Source: Catellatospora paridis (GTDB lineage Bacteria; Actinomycetota; Actinomycetes; Mycobacteriales; Micromonosporaceae). From it: a stretch of 64,000 nucleotides of DNA. A program made the position numbers and the translations under genes. Below are positions 17,526-25,156 of the stretch, piece after piece. The notes under the pieces were generated by a model. The model was not told the origin of the DNA. It searched no databases and saw nothing but the letters and a program-made list of their open reading frames with translations. Numbering within the stretch: position 1 is the first letter of the stretch; each line of letters begins with the position of its first letter. The DNA is taken from positions 1 through 64,000 of the forward strand of contig NZ_WBZD01000042.1 of NCBI RefSeq assembly GCF_009720365.1, given 5' to 3'.

Positions 17526-18773
17526 ATGCACGGAGCCCTCGTACTGATCGAAATCGGCGCGGTCATCCTCGCCCTGGGCCTGCTCGGCGCGGTGTCGCTG
17601 CGGGTCGGCATCTCCCCCATCCCTCTCTACCTGCTCGCCGGCCTCGCCTTCGGCAAGGGCGGGCTGCTGCCCATCGACGAGGCGGGCGACTTCGCCGCCA
17701 CCGGCGCCGAGATCGGCGTCATCCTGCTGCTGTTCACCATGGGCCTGGAGTACACCGCGCCCGAACTGGTCAGCACGCTGCGCCACAACGCCCCGGCCGG
17801 CCTGGTCGACCTGGTCCTGAACTCCGCGCCCGGCGTCATCGTCGCGTTCCTGCTGGGCTGGGGACCGGTCGCCGCGGTCGCGCTCGGCGGCATCACCTAC
17901 GTCACCTCGTCCGGCATCACGGCGAAGGTGCTGGCGGACCTGAACTGGCTGGGCAACCGCGAGGTGCCCATCGTGCTGTCGCTGCTGGTCTTCGAAGACC
18001 TGACCATGGCGATGTACCTGCCGATCCTGACCGCGATGCTGGCCGGCGCGAGCTTCGCGACCGGACTGACCACGCTGGGCATCGCGGGCCTCACCATCAC
18101 CGTCATCCTCATCATCGCGCTGAAGTTCGGCCGGTACGTGGAGAAGTTCGTCGCCTCGCCCAGCTCCGAGGTGCTGCTGCTCAAGGTGCTCGGCCTGACC
18201 GTGCTGGTCGCCGGCGTCGCCCAGCAGCTGCAGGTCTCCGCCGCGGTCGGCGCGTTCCTGGTCGGCATCGCACTGTCCGGGCCGCTCGCGCACACCGCAC
18301 GGGAGCTGCTCACGCCCCTGCGCGACGTGTTCGCGGCGGTGTTCTTCGTCTTCTTCGGGTTGCAGACCGACCCGACGGCGCTGCCGCCGGTCGCCGGCAT
18401 CGCCATCCTGCTGGCGCTGGCCGGCATCGCGACGAAGATGGCGACGGGCTGGTGGGCCGCCAAACGGGCGCACATCAGCGTCGCGGGCCGGCTGCGCGCC
18501 GGGGTGGCGCTGCTGCCGCGCGGTGAGTTCAACATCGTCATCGCCGGTCTGGCCGTCGCGGCGGGCATCGAACCGCAGCTCGGCCCGCTGGCGGCGGCGT
18601 ACGTGCTGATGCTGGCCGTGCTCGGCCCGCTCACCGCCCGCGGCGTCGAACCGCTGATCAACCGGATCAGCCGCCGTCGCCGCCGCACCTCCGACGCGGC
18701 CACGGCCACCCACCCCGAACCCGCCCACCTGCCCACCCAACGCGGCACCGACCCCGACGCCGCCCACGCCTGA
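17526..18773 (+). CDS. CPA2-family cation:proton antiporter (KhtU/KefB-like)
   Basis: 415 aa. It is a multi-spanning Na+/H+ exchanger-type membrane protein with about 12 hydrophobic helices. Family landmarks are LYLLAGLAFGKGG, the GVILLLFTMGLEY segment, an interrupted-helix region ITYVTSSGITAKVL, VPIVLSLLVFEDLTMAMYLP with the transport-site acidic pair region, and the late LLPRGEFNIVIAGLA motif. It ends in a charged, Pro-rich cytoplasmic tail. Together with the TrkA-C protein just upstream it forms a KhtTU-like potassium/proton efflux system for pH or osmotic homeostasis. Confidence 0.93.
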   Translation: MHGALVLIEIGAVILALGLLGAVSLRVGISPIPLYLLAGLAFGKGGLLPIDEAGDFAATGAEIGVILLLFTMGLEYTAPELVSTLRHNAPAGLVDLVLNSAPGVIVAFLLGWGPVAAVALGGITYVTSSGITAKVLADLNWLGNREVPIVLSLLVFEDLTMAMYLPILTAMLAGASFATGLTTLGIAGLTITVILIIALKFGRYVEKFVASPSSEVLLLKVLGLTVLVAGVAQQLQVSAAVGAFLVGIALSGPLAHTARELLTPLRDVFAAVFFVFFGLQTDPTALPPVAGIAILLALAGIATKMATGWWAAKRAHISVAGRLRAGVALLPRGEFNIVIAGLAVAAGIEPQLGPLAAAYVLMLAVLGPLTARGVEPLINRISRRRRRTSDAATATHPEPAHLPTQRGTDPDAAHA

Positions 18774-18832
18774 CCCACCCGACGCGCAGGCGCGGGCTCG
18801 ACAGCACGCCGTCCCCGCCACGATTTTCATAG

Positions 18833-18889
18833 ACGCTGGCCTATCTGATCGAGTGAATCGAGATCGAACTCGATCAGATAGGCCAGCGT
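18833..18889. terminator. Perfect 22-bp inverted repeat, bidirectional terminator
   Basis: Left arm 18833-18854 (beginning ACGCTGGCCTATCTGATCG) is exactly complementary to right arm 18868-18889, with a 13-nt spacer. It lies between the convergent antiporter and DinB genes. The length and perfection of the stem are unusual, and its AT content is higher than the surroundings. Confidence 0.8.
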
Positions 18890-18929
18890 TGTCAGGTCAG
18901 GCGGCACGACGGCCGGCCGGCGGGCCGGT

Positions 18930-19445
18930 TCACTCCCACAGGTAGGCGTGCCAGGGGCCGACCTCGGCGGTGTAGCGGGTGGCCAGGGCCTGCGTGATCT
19001 GTCCCAGGTGGACGTGGTCGTGGGTGGTCCAGGTCGCCAGCAGCTGGCCCAGGGTGACCGGGCCGAAGGCCGGGTGCGCGCCCTCCCGGTCGAAGTCGTC
19101 GTCGGTCAGCTCGAACCCGCGCAGCGCGGCGACGTTCTCCGCGCGCAGGGTGCGGAACAGGTCGAGCAGCTCGGCGGTGCTGCGGTCGGCGGCGATCGCG
19201 ACGTGGCCGTCCCGGTCGAACGGCGTGAACGGCGTCGACGTGCCGTGGTCGAGGATGATGCGGGCGCGCGGGATCCAGTCGGTGCGCTCACCGTGGATGA
19301 AGTGGCCGAGCACGTCGTGCGCGCTCCACTCGCCGTCGGCGGGCCGGTGCCGGGTCCATCCGTCGCCGAGGTCGCCGAGCAGGGCGTCGAGCACATCGGG
19401 CGTACGGCTCAGCGCGGCGATCGCGTCAGGCAGCTGGAACGTCAT
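18930..19445 (-). CDS. DinB family protein
   Basis: 171 aa from ATG 19445; an in-frame TTG lies two codons earlier. It shows the DinB four-helix-bundle pattern with three metal-binding His positions: first-helix region then GEWSAHDVLGHFIHGE, and the late TWTTHDHVHLGQI. DinB proteins bind divalent metals; some are mycothiol- or bacillithiol-dependent S-transferases, most are uncharacterised. There is no operon partner. Confidence 0.88.
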   Translation of the reverse strand: MTFQLPDAIAALSRTPDVLDALLGDLGDGWTRHRPADGEWSAHDVLGHFIHGERTDWIPRARIILDHGTSTPFTPFDRDGHVAIAADRSTAELLDLFRTLRAENVAALRGFELTDDDFDREGAHPAFGPVTLGQLLATWTTHDHVHLGQITQALATRYTAEVGPWHAYLWE

Positions 19446-19467
19446 GGTCAACAGCGTAAGGGAGCGC

Positions 19468-20136
19468 TCATTTGACCCGCAGCCGCTGATCGATCTGGAT
19501 CAGGTCCGGGTCGGTGATCACCGGATTGAGCTTCACCAGGGCGGGCACGGTCGTCTTGTAGCGCCCGGCGATCGCGGTGAGGGTGTCCCCTGCCTGCACC
19601 CTGTGGTACGCGGCGGCGGGCAGGGACTTCTTCGGCGTGGCCGCCTTCTTGGCCGCCTTGCGCGGCGCGCGCTTGCGGGCGGGCGCTGGGGCCGCGCCGC
19701 CGGTCTTGTCGGCCAGCCGGGCCAGCGCCTTGGCCACCTGGGCCGCGGACATGGCCAGGTGCACGTGGTCGGCGTGGGCGGCGTCGGTGGCCGCGCCGTA
19801 CGAGGCGAGCTTCTTGCCGTTCTTGACGTAGAAACCGTCGTCGTCGGCGAACGGCGTGGTGTGGATCAGCTCGACGCACAGGTCGCCGAACTCGTCCTCG
19901 ATCCACCTGGCCAGGTCGCGGCCCATCCGCGCGTTCGCGCCGACGCCGAAGTCGATCGCGGCGGTCGGCGAGCCGCGGTGGTGCAGCCCGTAGTGGTGGC
20001 TGACCTTGCCGTGGTCGCCGTCCATGCCGGAGGTCACGTAGACCTCGGCGCGCTTGGGGTAGTACCGCTCGACGAGGTCCAGGATGCCGTCGCCGGTCGG
20101 CCCGGTGCGGACCGCCGACCATCGCCGCAGCGCCAC
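19468..20136 (-). CDS. M15-like zinc peptidase-type domain with C-terminal LysM
   Basis: 222 aa from GTG 20136, which has GGGGAGG 7 nt upstream; longer frames run into the preceding gene. The N-terminal ~130 residues carry SHHYGLHHRGSPTAAIDFG and a later HADHVHLAM. The spaced His...Asp...His-x-His is the zinc-ligand arrangement of VanY/M15-type peptidoglycan peptidases and phage endolysins. A Lys/Ala/Pro-rich linker follows, then a LysM domain (YHRVQAGDTLTAIAGRYKT) that binds peptidoglycan. I see no clear signal peptide, so how it would reach the wall is unexplained. Confidence 0.8.
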   Translation of the reverse strand: MALRRWSAVRTGPTGDGILDLVERYYPKRAEVYVTSGMDGDHGKVSHHYGLHHRGSPTAAIDFGVGANARMGRDLARWIEDEFGDLCVELIHTTPFADDDGFYVKNGKKLASYGAATDAAHADHVHLAMSAAQVAKALARLADKTGGAAPAPARKRAPRKAAKKAATPKKSLPAAAYHRVQAGDTLTAIAGRYKTTVPALVKLNPVITDPDLIQIDQRLRVK

Positions 20137-20219
20137 CGCGACACCTCCCCTGGTGCCGGGGACCGGCCGGAGCCGGTCCCGCACGTCCCATGGTAGGCGG
20201 CACGGCGGCGCCTGCGGCG

Positions 20220-20441
20220 TCAGTCGACCGAGGCCAGCACCTTCTCGATTTTGCCGACGCGGGCCTGGAGGTCGGTCAGCTGCGCGGCGATCGCTGTGAG
20301 CTGGTCGGCGGCGGGCGACTGCGCCGCCTTGGCCTTCTGGTCCTGCCTGCGGTGCCACAGCAGCAGGCCGGTGATCGAGATGGCCAGCATGCCGACGATC
20401 CAGATCGTGCCCATGCTCATGGCCCAGGACGAGTTGCCCAT
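20220..20441 (-). CDS. Small membrane-anchored coiled-coil protein
   Basis: 73 aa from ATG 20441, which shares one base with the upstream stop (TGATG). There is one membrane helix (TIWIVGMLAISITGLLLW), a basic patch (HRRQDQKAKA) and then a heptad-like helix (LTAIAAQLTDLQARVGKIEKVL). I do not recognise a named family. Translational coupling to an ArsR-type regulator suggests it may be the regulator's target or partner at the membrane. Confidence 0.75.
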   Translation of the reverse strand: MGNSSWAMSMGTIWIVGMLAISITGLLLWHRRQDQKAKAAQSPAADQLTAIAAQLTDLQARVGKIEKVLASVD

Positions 20442-20764
20442 CAGCTGTCTCCTTCCTCAGTGGTGAGCGTCCGCGCGGCCAGCGCGATGCTCTGCGGGGT
20501 GAGCGTCACGGCGAACGGCACCGTGTCGTAGTACTTCATGGCCTTGCCGTCGGCGGACAGCTCGAACGCGGCGGTGACCAGCCCCGCCGCCTCAAGCTTG
20601 GCCAGGTGCAGCTGCAGCAGCGGCCGGCTGATGCCCAACTCGCGGGCCAGCGCGCTCACGTAGTTGCGTTCGTGCGCCAGGGCCGCGATGACACGCATGC
20701 GGTGCGGGTTGGCCAGTGTCGCCAGGATCCGTGCCAGTTCGTCGCCGTTGTGCGACGTCTCCAT
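20441..20764 (-). CDS. ArsR/winged-helix transcriptional regulator
   Basis: 107 aa from ATG 20764. It is a compact winged helix: ARILATLANPHRMRVIAALA, YVSALARELGISRPLLQLHL as the helix-turn-helix, AKLEAAGLVTAAFEL as wing. No Cys-based metal site of the classical ArsR type is visible, so it probably does not sense arsenic or cadmium. It is coupled to the downstream membrane protein. Confidence 0.85.
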   Translation of the reverse strand: METSHNGDELARILATLANPHRMRVIAALAHERNYVSALARELGISRPLLQLHLAKLEAAGLVTAAFELSADGKAMKYYDTVPFAVTLTPQSIALAARTLTTEEGDS

Positions 20765-20856
20765 CAGGCCCCCTAGCTTCGACTTTCACCTGCAAGAAAA
20801 AACTAGCATGTGCCCGCATGCGTTGTCGAGTGCAATAAACGACAGCGGAATCCGGC

Positions 20857-21657
20857 TCAGCGGGCGGCGCGCAGGGCGCGCGGGGACAGGCCGAACTCGC
20901 GCCGGCAGGCCTTGTTGAACGCCTGCAGGTCGGCGATGCCGACCGAGGCGGCGACCGCCGGGATCGACAGCGTCGAGCGGCGCAGCAGGTGCTCGGCCCG
21001 CGCCAGGCGGCGGCGGCGCAGATAACCCACCACGGTGTCCCCGGTCTCTGCGCGGAACAGCCGGGTCAGGTGGTTGTGCGAGACCCCCGCGTGCCGGGCG
21101 ATGTCCGGCACCGACACCGGCTCGGCCAGCCGCGACTCCAGGTATGCCATCGCCGCGGCGACCGCCCGGTGCGGCTCGCCGGAGCGGGCGTCCGGCACGG
21201 CGCGCGGCAGCTGGGCCACCCGCCACAGCACCGCCCACACCTCCGCCGCGGACTGACTCGTCGGGCGCGGCGAGGCCGCCACCGCCTGGCGCAGCATCGT
21301 CGACAGCCCCGCGGCCGACGGTCCGGCGTCCTGCATCACCGGCACGGACAGCGGCGTGCCCGAACGCGGGATGCGCAGGTGCGCGTAGAGGTGCTCGGAG
21401 CGGCCCCGGTAGTCGAAGCGCACCTCGACCCCGGGCGGGATCAGGCTGACGTGTCCCGGACGGATCGGGTAAGTGACCCCGCCCGCGGTGAGTTCGCCCT
21501 GGTAGCCGTACAGGTGCAGCTGCCACAGCTCGGGCAGCAGGAACGACTCGCGGGCCACCGTCGTGCCGTGCACACCGACGCCGATGTTGGCCACCTGCGG
21601 CGGGGTGTCCAGGTGCAGGCGCACGCTCCGGCCGCCGGACTCCAGCTGCGCCGACAT
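20857..21657 (-). CDS. AraC family transcriptional regulator
   Basis: 266 aa. The N-terminal cupin-like sensing domain includes IRPGHVSLIPPGVEVRFDYRG. The C-terminal pair of helix-turn-helix motifs is seen as VSVPDIARHAGVSHNHLTRLF and STLSIPAVAASVGIADLQAF, ending in the AraC signature FNKACRREFGLSPRALR. It diverges from the GH29 alpha-L-fucosidase gene with about 100 bp between the starts, so it is the likely sugar-responsive activator of that gene. Confidence 0.92.
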   Translation of the reverse strand: MSAQLESGGRSVRLHLDTPPQVANIGVGVHGTTVARESFLLPELWQLHLYGYQGELTAGGVTYPIRPGHVSLIPPGVEVRFDYRGRSEHLYAHLRIPRSGTPLSVPVMQDAGPSAAGLSTMLRQAVAASPRPTSQSAAEVWAVLWRVAQLPRAVPDARSGEPHRAVAAAMAYLESRLAEPVSVPDIARHAGVSHNHLTRLFRAETGDTVVGYLRRRRLARAEHLLRRSTLSIPAVAASVGIADLQAFNKACRREFGLSPRALRAAR

Positions 21658-21764
21658 GGTGAAAACCTACCAGTAATGGTGAGCAAGACCCACGCGCTGC
21701 CAGGCGATCGGGCCATAGCCTTACCCACCGTTGACCAGAAGTGACAGTCAAGGAGCACACCACC

Positions 21765-23036
21765 GTGGCAATGCAGCCCTGGTTCGCCGAGGCCAAACTC
21801 GGCATCTTCGTCCACTGGGGGATCTACGCCGTCGACGGCACCGCGGAGTCGTGGGCCTTCTACGCCGGCGAGGTCCCGCACGAGCAGTACATGCGCCAGC
21901 AGGACGGCTTCGCGGGCGAGAACTACGACCCGAAGGCCTGGGCCGACCTGTTCGCCCGGGTCGGCGCGCGCTACGCGGTGCTGACCGCCCGCCACCACGA
22001 CGGCATCGCGCTGTGGGACTCCGCGCAGGGCGGCCGCAACGTCGTCGAGCACACCCCGGCCGGGCGCGACCTGATCGGCCCGTACGCGCAGGCGCTGCGC
22101 GAGCGCGGCCTCAAGGTCGGCCTCTACTACTCGCACTCGGACTGGAACCACCCCGACTACCCGTCGGTACGCAGCCAGGGCGAGGCCCAGCACGTCAACG
22201 ACAGCCAGTGGGTCGCCCCGCAGGACGGCAGGCCCGACGACCCGCAGGCCTGGACCCGCTACCTGTCCTACCGCGACGGGCAGGTCGGCGAGCTGATCGA
22301 CCGCTACCGCCCGGACCTGCTCTGGTTCGACGGCGAGTGGGAGCGCAGCGAGCAGCAGTGGCGCATGCGGGAGCTGTCCGAGCAGATCCTGGCCGCCAAC
22401 CCGGAGACCGTCCTGAACGCGCGGATGATGTCCTACGGCGACTATGCGACCCCGGAGCAGGGCATCCCGATGCAGTCGCCGGACGGGCCGTGGGAGCTGT
22501 GCCTGACCGTCAACGACTCGTGGGGCTACCGCCACAGCGACACCAACCAGAAGTCCGTGGGCCAGCTGGTGCGCTACTTCACCGAGACCATCGGCATGGG
22601 CGGCAACCTGCTGCTCGACGTCGGCCCGCGGGCCGACGGCACGATCCCGGCCGAGCAGGTCGAGCGGCTGGAGGGCCTGGGCGCGTGGATCGCGCGGCAC
22701 GAGCCCGCGGTGTTCGGCACCGTCGCCGGGCTGCCCGCGGGCCACCACTACGGCCCGAGCACGCTGTCCGCCGACCGGCGCACCCTCTACCTGGTCTGCT
22801 TCGGCGCGCCCGGCGAGACCATCGCGCTCAAGGGCCTGCGCACCCCGATCAAGCGGGCGTACGTGTTGGGCTCCGGCGCCGAACTCGGTCACCGGGTGAC
22901 CGGCGGGCTGGGCGAGGTGCCGGGTGTGACCTGGCTCGACGCCCCGGCCGCAGCGGATCTGGACCCGCACGCCACGGTGGTCGCCGTCGAGCTGGACGGC
23001 GAACTGGACCTCTACCGGGGCAAGGGCCGCGACTGA
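21765..23036 (+). CDS. GH29 alpha-L-fucosidase
   Basis: 423 aa from GTG 21765, with AAGGAG at 21750-21755; an upstream in-frame GTG at 21741 has no ribosome site. GH29 hallmarks: WFAEAKLGIFVHWGIYAV at the N-terminus, YAVLTARHHDGIALWDS, a GLYYSHSDWNHPDY strand, and DLLWFDGEWE with the catalytic nucleophile Asp near residue 190. NLLLDVGPRADGTIP marks the end of the barrel, followed by a small beta domain. It has no signal peptide, so it should be cytoplasmic and cleave imported fucosylated oligosaccharides. Probably controlled by the divergent AraC regulator. Confidence 0.95.
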   Translation: MAMQPWFAEAKLGIFVHWGIYAVDGTAESWAFYAGEVPHEQYMRQQDGFAGENYDPKAWADLFARVGARYAVLTARHHDGIALWDSAQGGRNVVEHTPAGRDLIGPYAQALRERGLKVGLYYSHSDWNHPDYPSVRSQGEAQHVNDSQWVAPQDGRPDDPQAWTRYLSYRDGQVGELIDRYRPDLLWFDGEWERSEQQWRMRELSEQILAANPETVLNARMMSYGDYATPEQGIPMQSPDGPWELCLTVNDSWGYRHSDTNQKSVGQLVRYFTETIGMGGNLLLDVGPRADGTIPAEQVERLEGLGAWIARHEPAVFGTVAGLPAGHHYGPSTLSADRRTLYLVCFGAPGETIALKGLRTPIKRAYVLGSGAELGHRVTGGLGEVPGVTWLDAPAAADLDPHATVVAVELDGELDLYRGKGRD

Positions 23037-23039
23037 GCA

Positions 23040-23070
23040 CCGGCCGCCCCGGCTTCGGCCGGGCGGCCGG
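23040..23070 (+). terminator. Terminator hairpin after the fucosidase gene
   Basis: CCGGCCGCCC pairs with GGGCGGCCGG, and an inner GGC-TTCG-GCC tetraloop stem is possible. It starts 4 bp after the stop codon. Confidence 0.75.
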
Positions 23071-23227
23071 CTCCCTGTCGGCACGCCGCGCGGCCACCGC
23101 TGCACCGGGCGCGGCGAACCGGCCGCGATCATGCTGTGACGGCCGTCTCGCGAGGCGACGGGCGGGGCTCGCCCGGTGCTACGGTGGCCCGCCCTCGAAT
23201 GTCCGACTCGCACGGAAATGAACGACG

Positions 23228-23854
23228 ATGCTGGCTCTCCTGCACACCTCGCAGGCCCACGTGCTCACCTTCGACCGGCTCCGCAACGAGGAGGCGCCGA
23301 CGCTGACGCTGTACCACATCGTCGCCGAGCACCTGCTCGACGAGGCGCGCCGCCACGGTGTGCCGGCCGTCGCCGACCAGGTCGCCCAGCAGATCGGCCT
23401 CGCCGCGGAGGCCGGCGCGCGGGCCGTGTTGTGCACCTGCTCCACCATCGGCGCGCTCGCCGAGCAGGCGGCCGCGCGGGCAGGCATCCCCGTGCTGCGC
23501 GTCGACCGGCCGATGGCCGCCGCGGCCGTGGCCGCCGGGCCGCGCATCACGGTGCTGGCCGCGCTCGCCACCACGCTCGCACCCACCACGGCACTGATCG
23601 AGGAGGAGGCCGCCCGTGCGGGCCGCCCCGTCACCGTGTCCGCGCAGATGATCTGCGGCGCCTGGGACCGCCTCGAGGCCGGTGACCTCGACGGCTACCT
23701 CGACCGGGTCGCCGCCGCGCTGGCCGGGGTCACCGACGCCGACGTGGTCGTGCTCGCCCAGGCCTCGATGGCTCCCGTCACCGAGCGCGGCGTGACAGAC
23801 ATCGCGGTGCTGGCCTCACCGCGCCTGGGCCTGCGCGCCGCCGCGGCGCTCTGA
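23228..23854 (+). CDS. Aspartate/glutamate racemase family protein
   Basis: 208 aa from ATG 23228. Two catalytic-type segments are spaced as in the Asp/Glu/hydantoin racemase superfamily: RAVLCTCSTIGALAE (Cys-containing, first half) and VVVLAQASMAPV (second half). The second active-site Cys is replaced by Ala-Ser, so classical two-Cys racemisation is doubtful; some relatives are decarboxylases or isomerases that use one Cys. It is not adjacent to peptidoglycan genes. Function inferred at fold level only. Confidence 0.78.
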   Translation: MLALLHTSQAHVLTFDRLRNEEAPTLTLYHIVAEHLLDEARRHGVPAVADQVAQQIGLAAEAGARAVLCTCSTIGALAEQAAARAGIPVLRVDRPMAAAAVAAGPRITVLAALATTLAPTTALIEEEAARAGRPVTVSAQMICGAWDRLEAGDLDGYLDRVAAALAGVTDADVVVLAQASMAPVTERGVTDIAVLASPRLGLRAAAAL

Positions 23855-23959
23855 ACTTTCGCAGCCGCCGGCCGCGTGTCTTAGGCCGGTTGCGGGGGCG
23901 TGCCGACAATGGAGGTGCGCCCGCTGTCCGGCCGGGCGACGCCACGGGAGGAGAAGCCC

Positions 23960-24196
23960 ATGACGCAGCCGCACGAGCAGCCTGAGACGTGTGCCCAGTG
24001 CGGCCACCCGTTCGATCCGCACGCGCTCGTCACGACGGCCGACGATCCGGCCGACGGCGGCATCATGCTGTGCCCGGTGGCCGGCTGCGAGTGCTTCTCC
24101 ACCTGGGGCATGGAGGGCATGCCCACGGTGCGGGTGCCCGACCGATTCGAGATCGCCTCGATCCGCGAGAAGATCCAGGCCCAGGAGCAGGACTGA
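23960..24196 (+). CDS. Small Cys-rich (zinc-ribbon-like) protein
   Basis: 78 aa from ATG 23960, preceded by GGAGGAG. It contains CAQCGHPFDPHAL and then LCPVAGCECFSTW, giving several Cys and His residues suited to one zinc site. There is no membrane segment. I do not recognise a named family. It converges with the PARG-like gene, 7 bp apart. Confidence 0.75.
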   Translation: MTQPHEQPETCAQCGHPFDPHALVTTADDPADGGIMLCPVAGCECFSTWGMEGMPTVRVPDRFEIASIREKIQAQEQD

Positions 24197-24203
24197 ACGC
24201 CGG

Positions 24204-25004
24204 TCAGCCGGCGAACACTCGCGCGAACGCCGCATGCACCGGGGTGTCGGGCAGGTTGTCGTAGATCGCGAAGACGACCCGGTCGAAGCGGTCCACGGTG
24301 TGCAGCGCGTCGGCGAAGGCCTGCGCGACCACGGCCGGGTCGTTGCGGAACACGCCGCAGCCCCATGCGCCGAGCACGAGCGTGCGATGCCCGTGCGCGG
24401 CGGCCACCTCGAGCACCCGGGTCGCCCTGCGCAGCAGGACCGCGGGCACGTCCGGCAGGTCGGCGGCCTGGTTGCGGGCGATCGCGCCCAGATTGGGCGC
24501 GGCCGAGGTCAGAAACGAGGTCCGGTACGCCTCGTCGAGCAGGTTGCCCTTGTCGTCCCGGAAGACCGGCACGCCCGGTGAGTAGATCACCCGGTCGCTG
24601 TAGCGCAGGTCGCGCTGCCCGCGGTGGTACGCGTAGAAGTCCGGCGCGGCCAGCAGGCTCGGGTAGAGGGCCGACGCCCGGGCGATGCTCTCCTCCTGCG
24701 CCTTCGCGCCGCCGAGGAAGCCGCCGCCCGGGTTCTTCGCCGAGGCGAACACCAGGCAGGCCGCCTCCGGACCCGCACGCCGGGCCGCGGCCAGCGTCGA
24801 CTCGCGGGTCACCTCGATCACCGGCTGCGGGTTGCGCGCGCCGGTCAGGGTCAGCTGGTCGTCCGGTTCGTGGTGGCGGGTGCCCGCGACCGCCGCCCGC
24901 ACCGCGGCTCCGATCACGATCTGCACGCCCGTCGCGTTGCGGAAGTCGCCGCGCTCCGCGATCTCCACCGTCTGCCGTGCGATCTCCCGCAGCCGCCCGC
25001 TCAT
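24204..25004 (-). CDS. TIGR02452 family protein, microbial-type PARG (DUF2263)
   Basis: 266 aa from ATG 25004, with GGAG just upstream; the open frame extends further upstream but without coding character. The catalytic loop of microbial poly(ADP-ribose) glycohydrolases is present: NPGGGFLGGAKAQEE, with GGG at 93-95 and the QEE carrying the catalytic Glu pair at 103-105. Other macrodomain elements are ACLVFASAKN and LVLGAWGCGVFRNDP. It should remove ADP-ribose from proteins or nucleic acids, or bind its derivatives. An ADP-ribosyltransferase partner is not visible nearby. Confidence 0.9.
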   Translation of the reverse strand: MSGRLREIARQTVEIAERGDFRNATGVQIVIGAAVRAAVAGTRHHEPDDQLTLTGARNPQPVIEVTRESTLAAARRAGPEAACLVFASAKNPGGGFLGGAKAQEESIARASALYPSLLAAPDFYAYHRGQRDLRYSDRVIYSPGVPVFRDDKGNLLDEAYRTSFLTSAAPNLGAIARNQAADLPDVPAVLLRRATRVLEVAAAHGHRTLVLGAWGCGVFRNDPAVVAQAFADALHTVDRFDRVVFAIYDNLPDTPVHAAFARVFAG

Positions 25005-25109
25005 ATCCCCACTCCGTCCGTCTTCGACACGACGGCAACGGTGACAGCCGCAGCCAGGCGCGGCAACCGTATTGCCGCCCCGCCAGGCTGCCGGTGGAAG
25101 GCGGTGAGA

Positions 25110-25149
25110 CCGGTGTGCCGCAGCGGTGGCACCCGCTGCGGCACACCGG
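25110..25149 (-). terminator. Strong terminator hairpin after the aldo/keto reductase gene
   Basis: A 17-bp perfect stem (CCGGTGTGCCGCAGCGG and its complement) with a 6-nt loop lies 7 bp beyond the stop codon of the minus-strand gene. Confidence 0.8.
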
Positions 25150-25156
25150 ACGGGTG

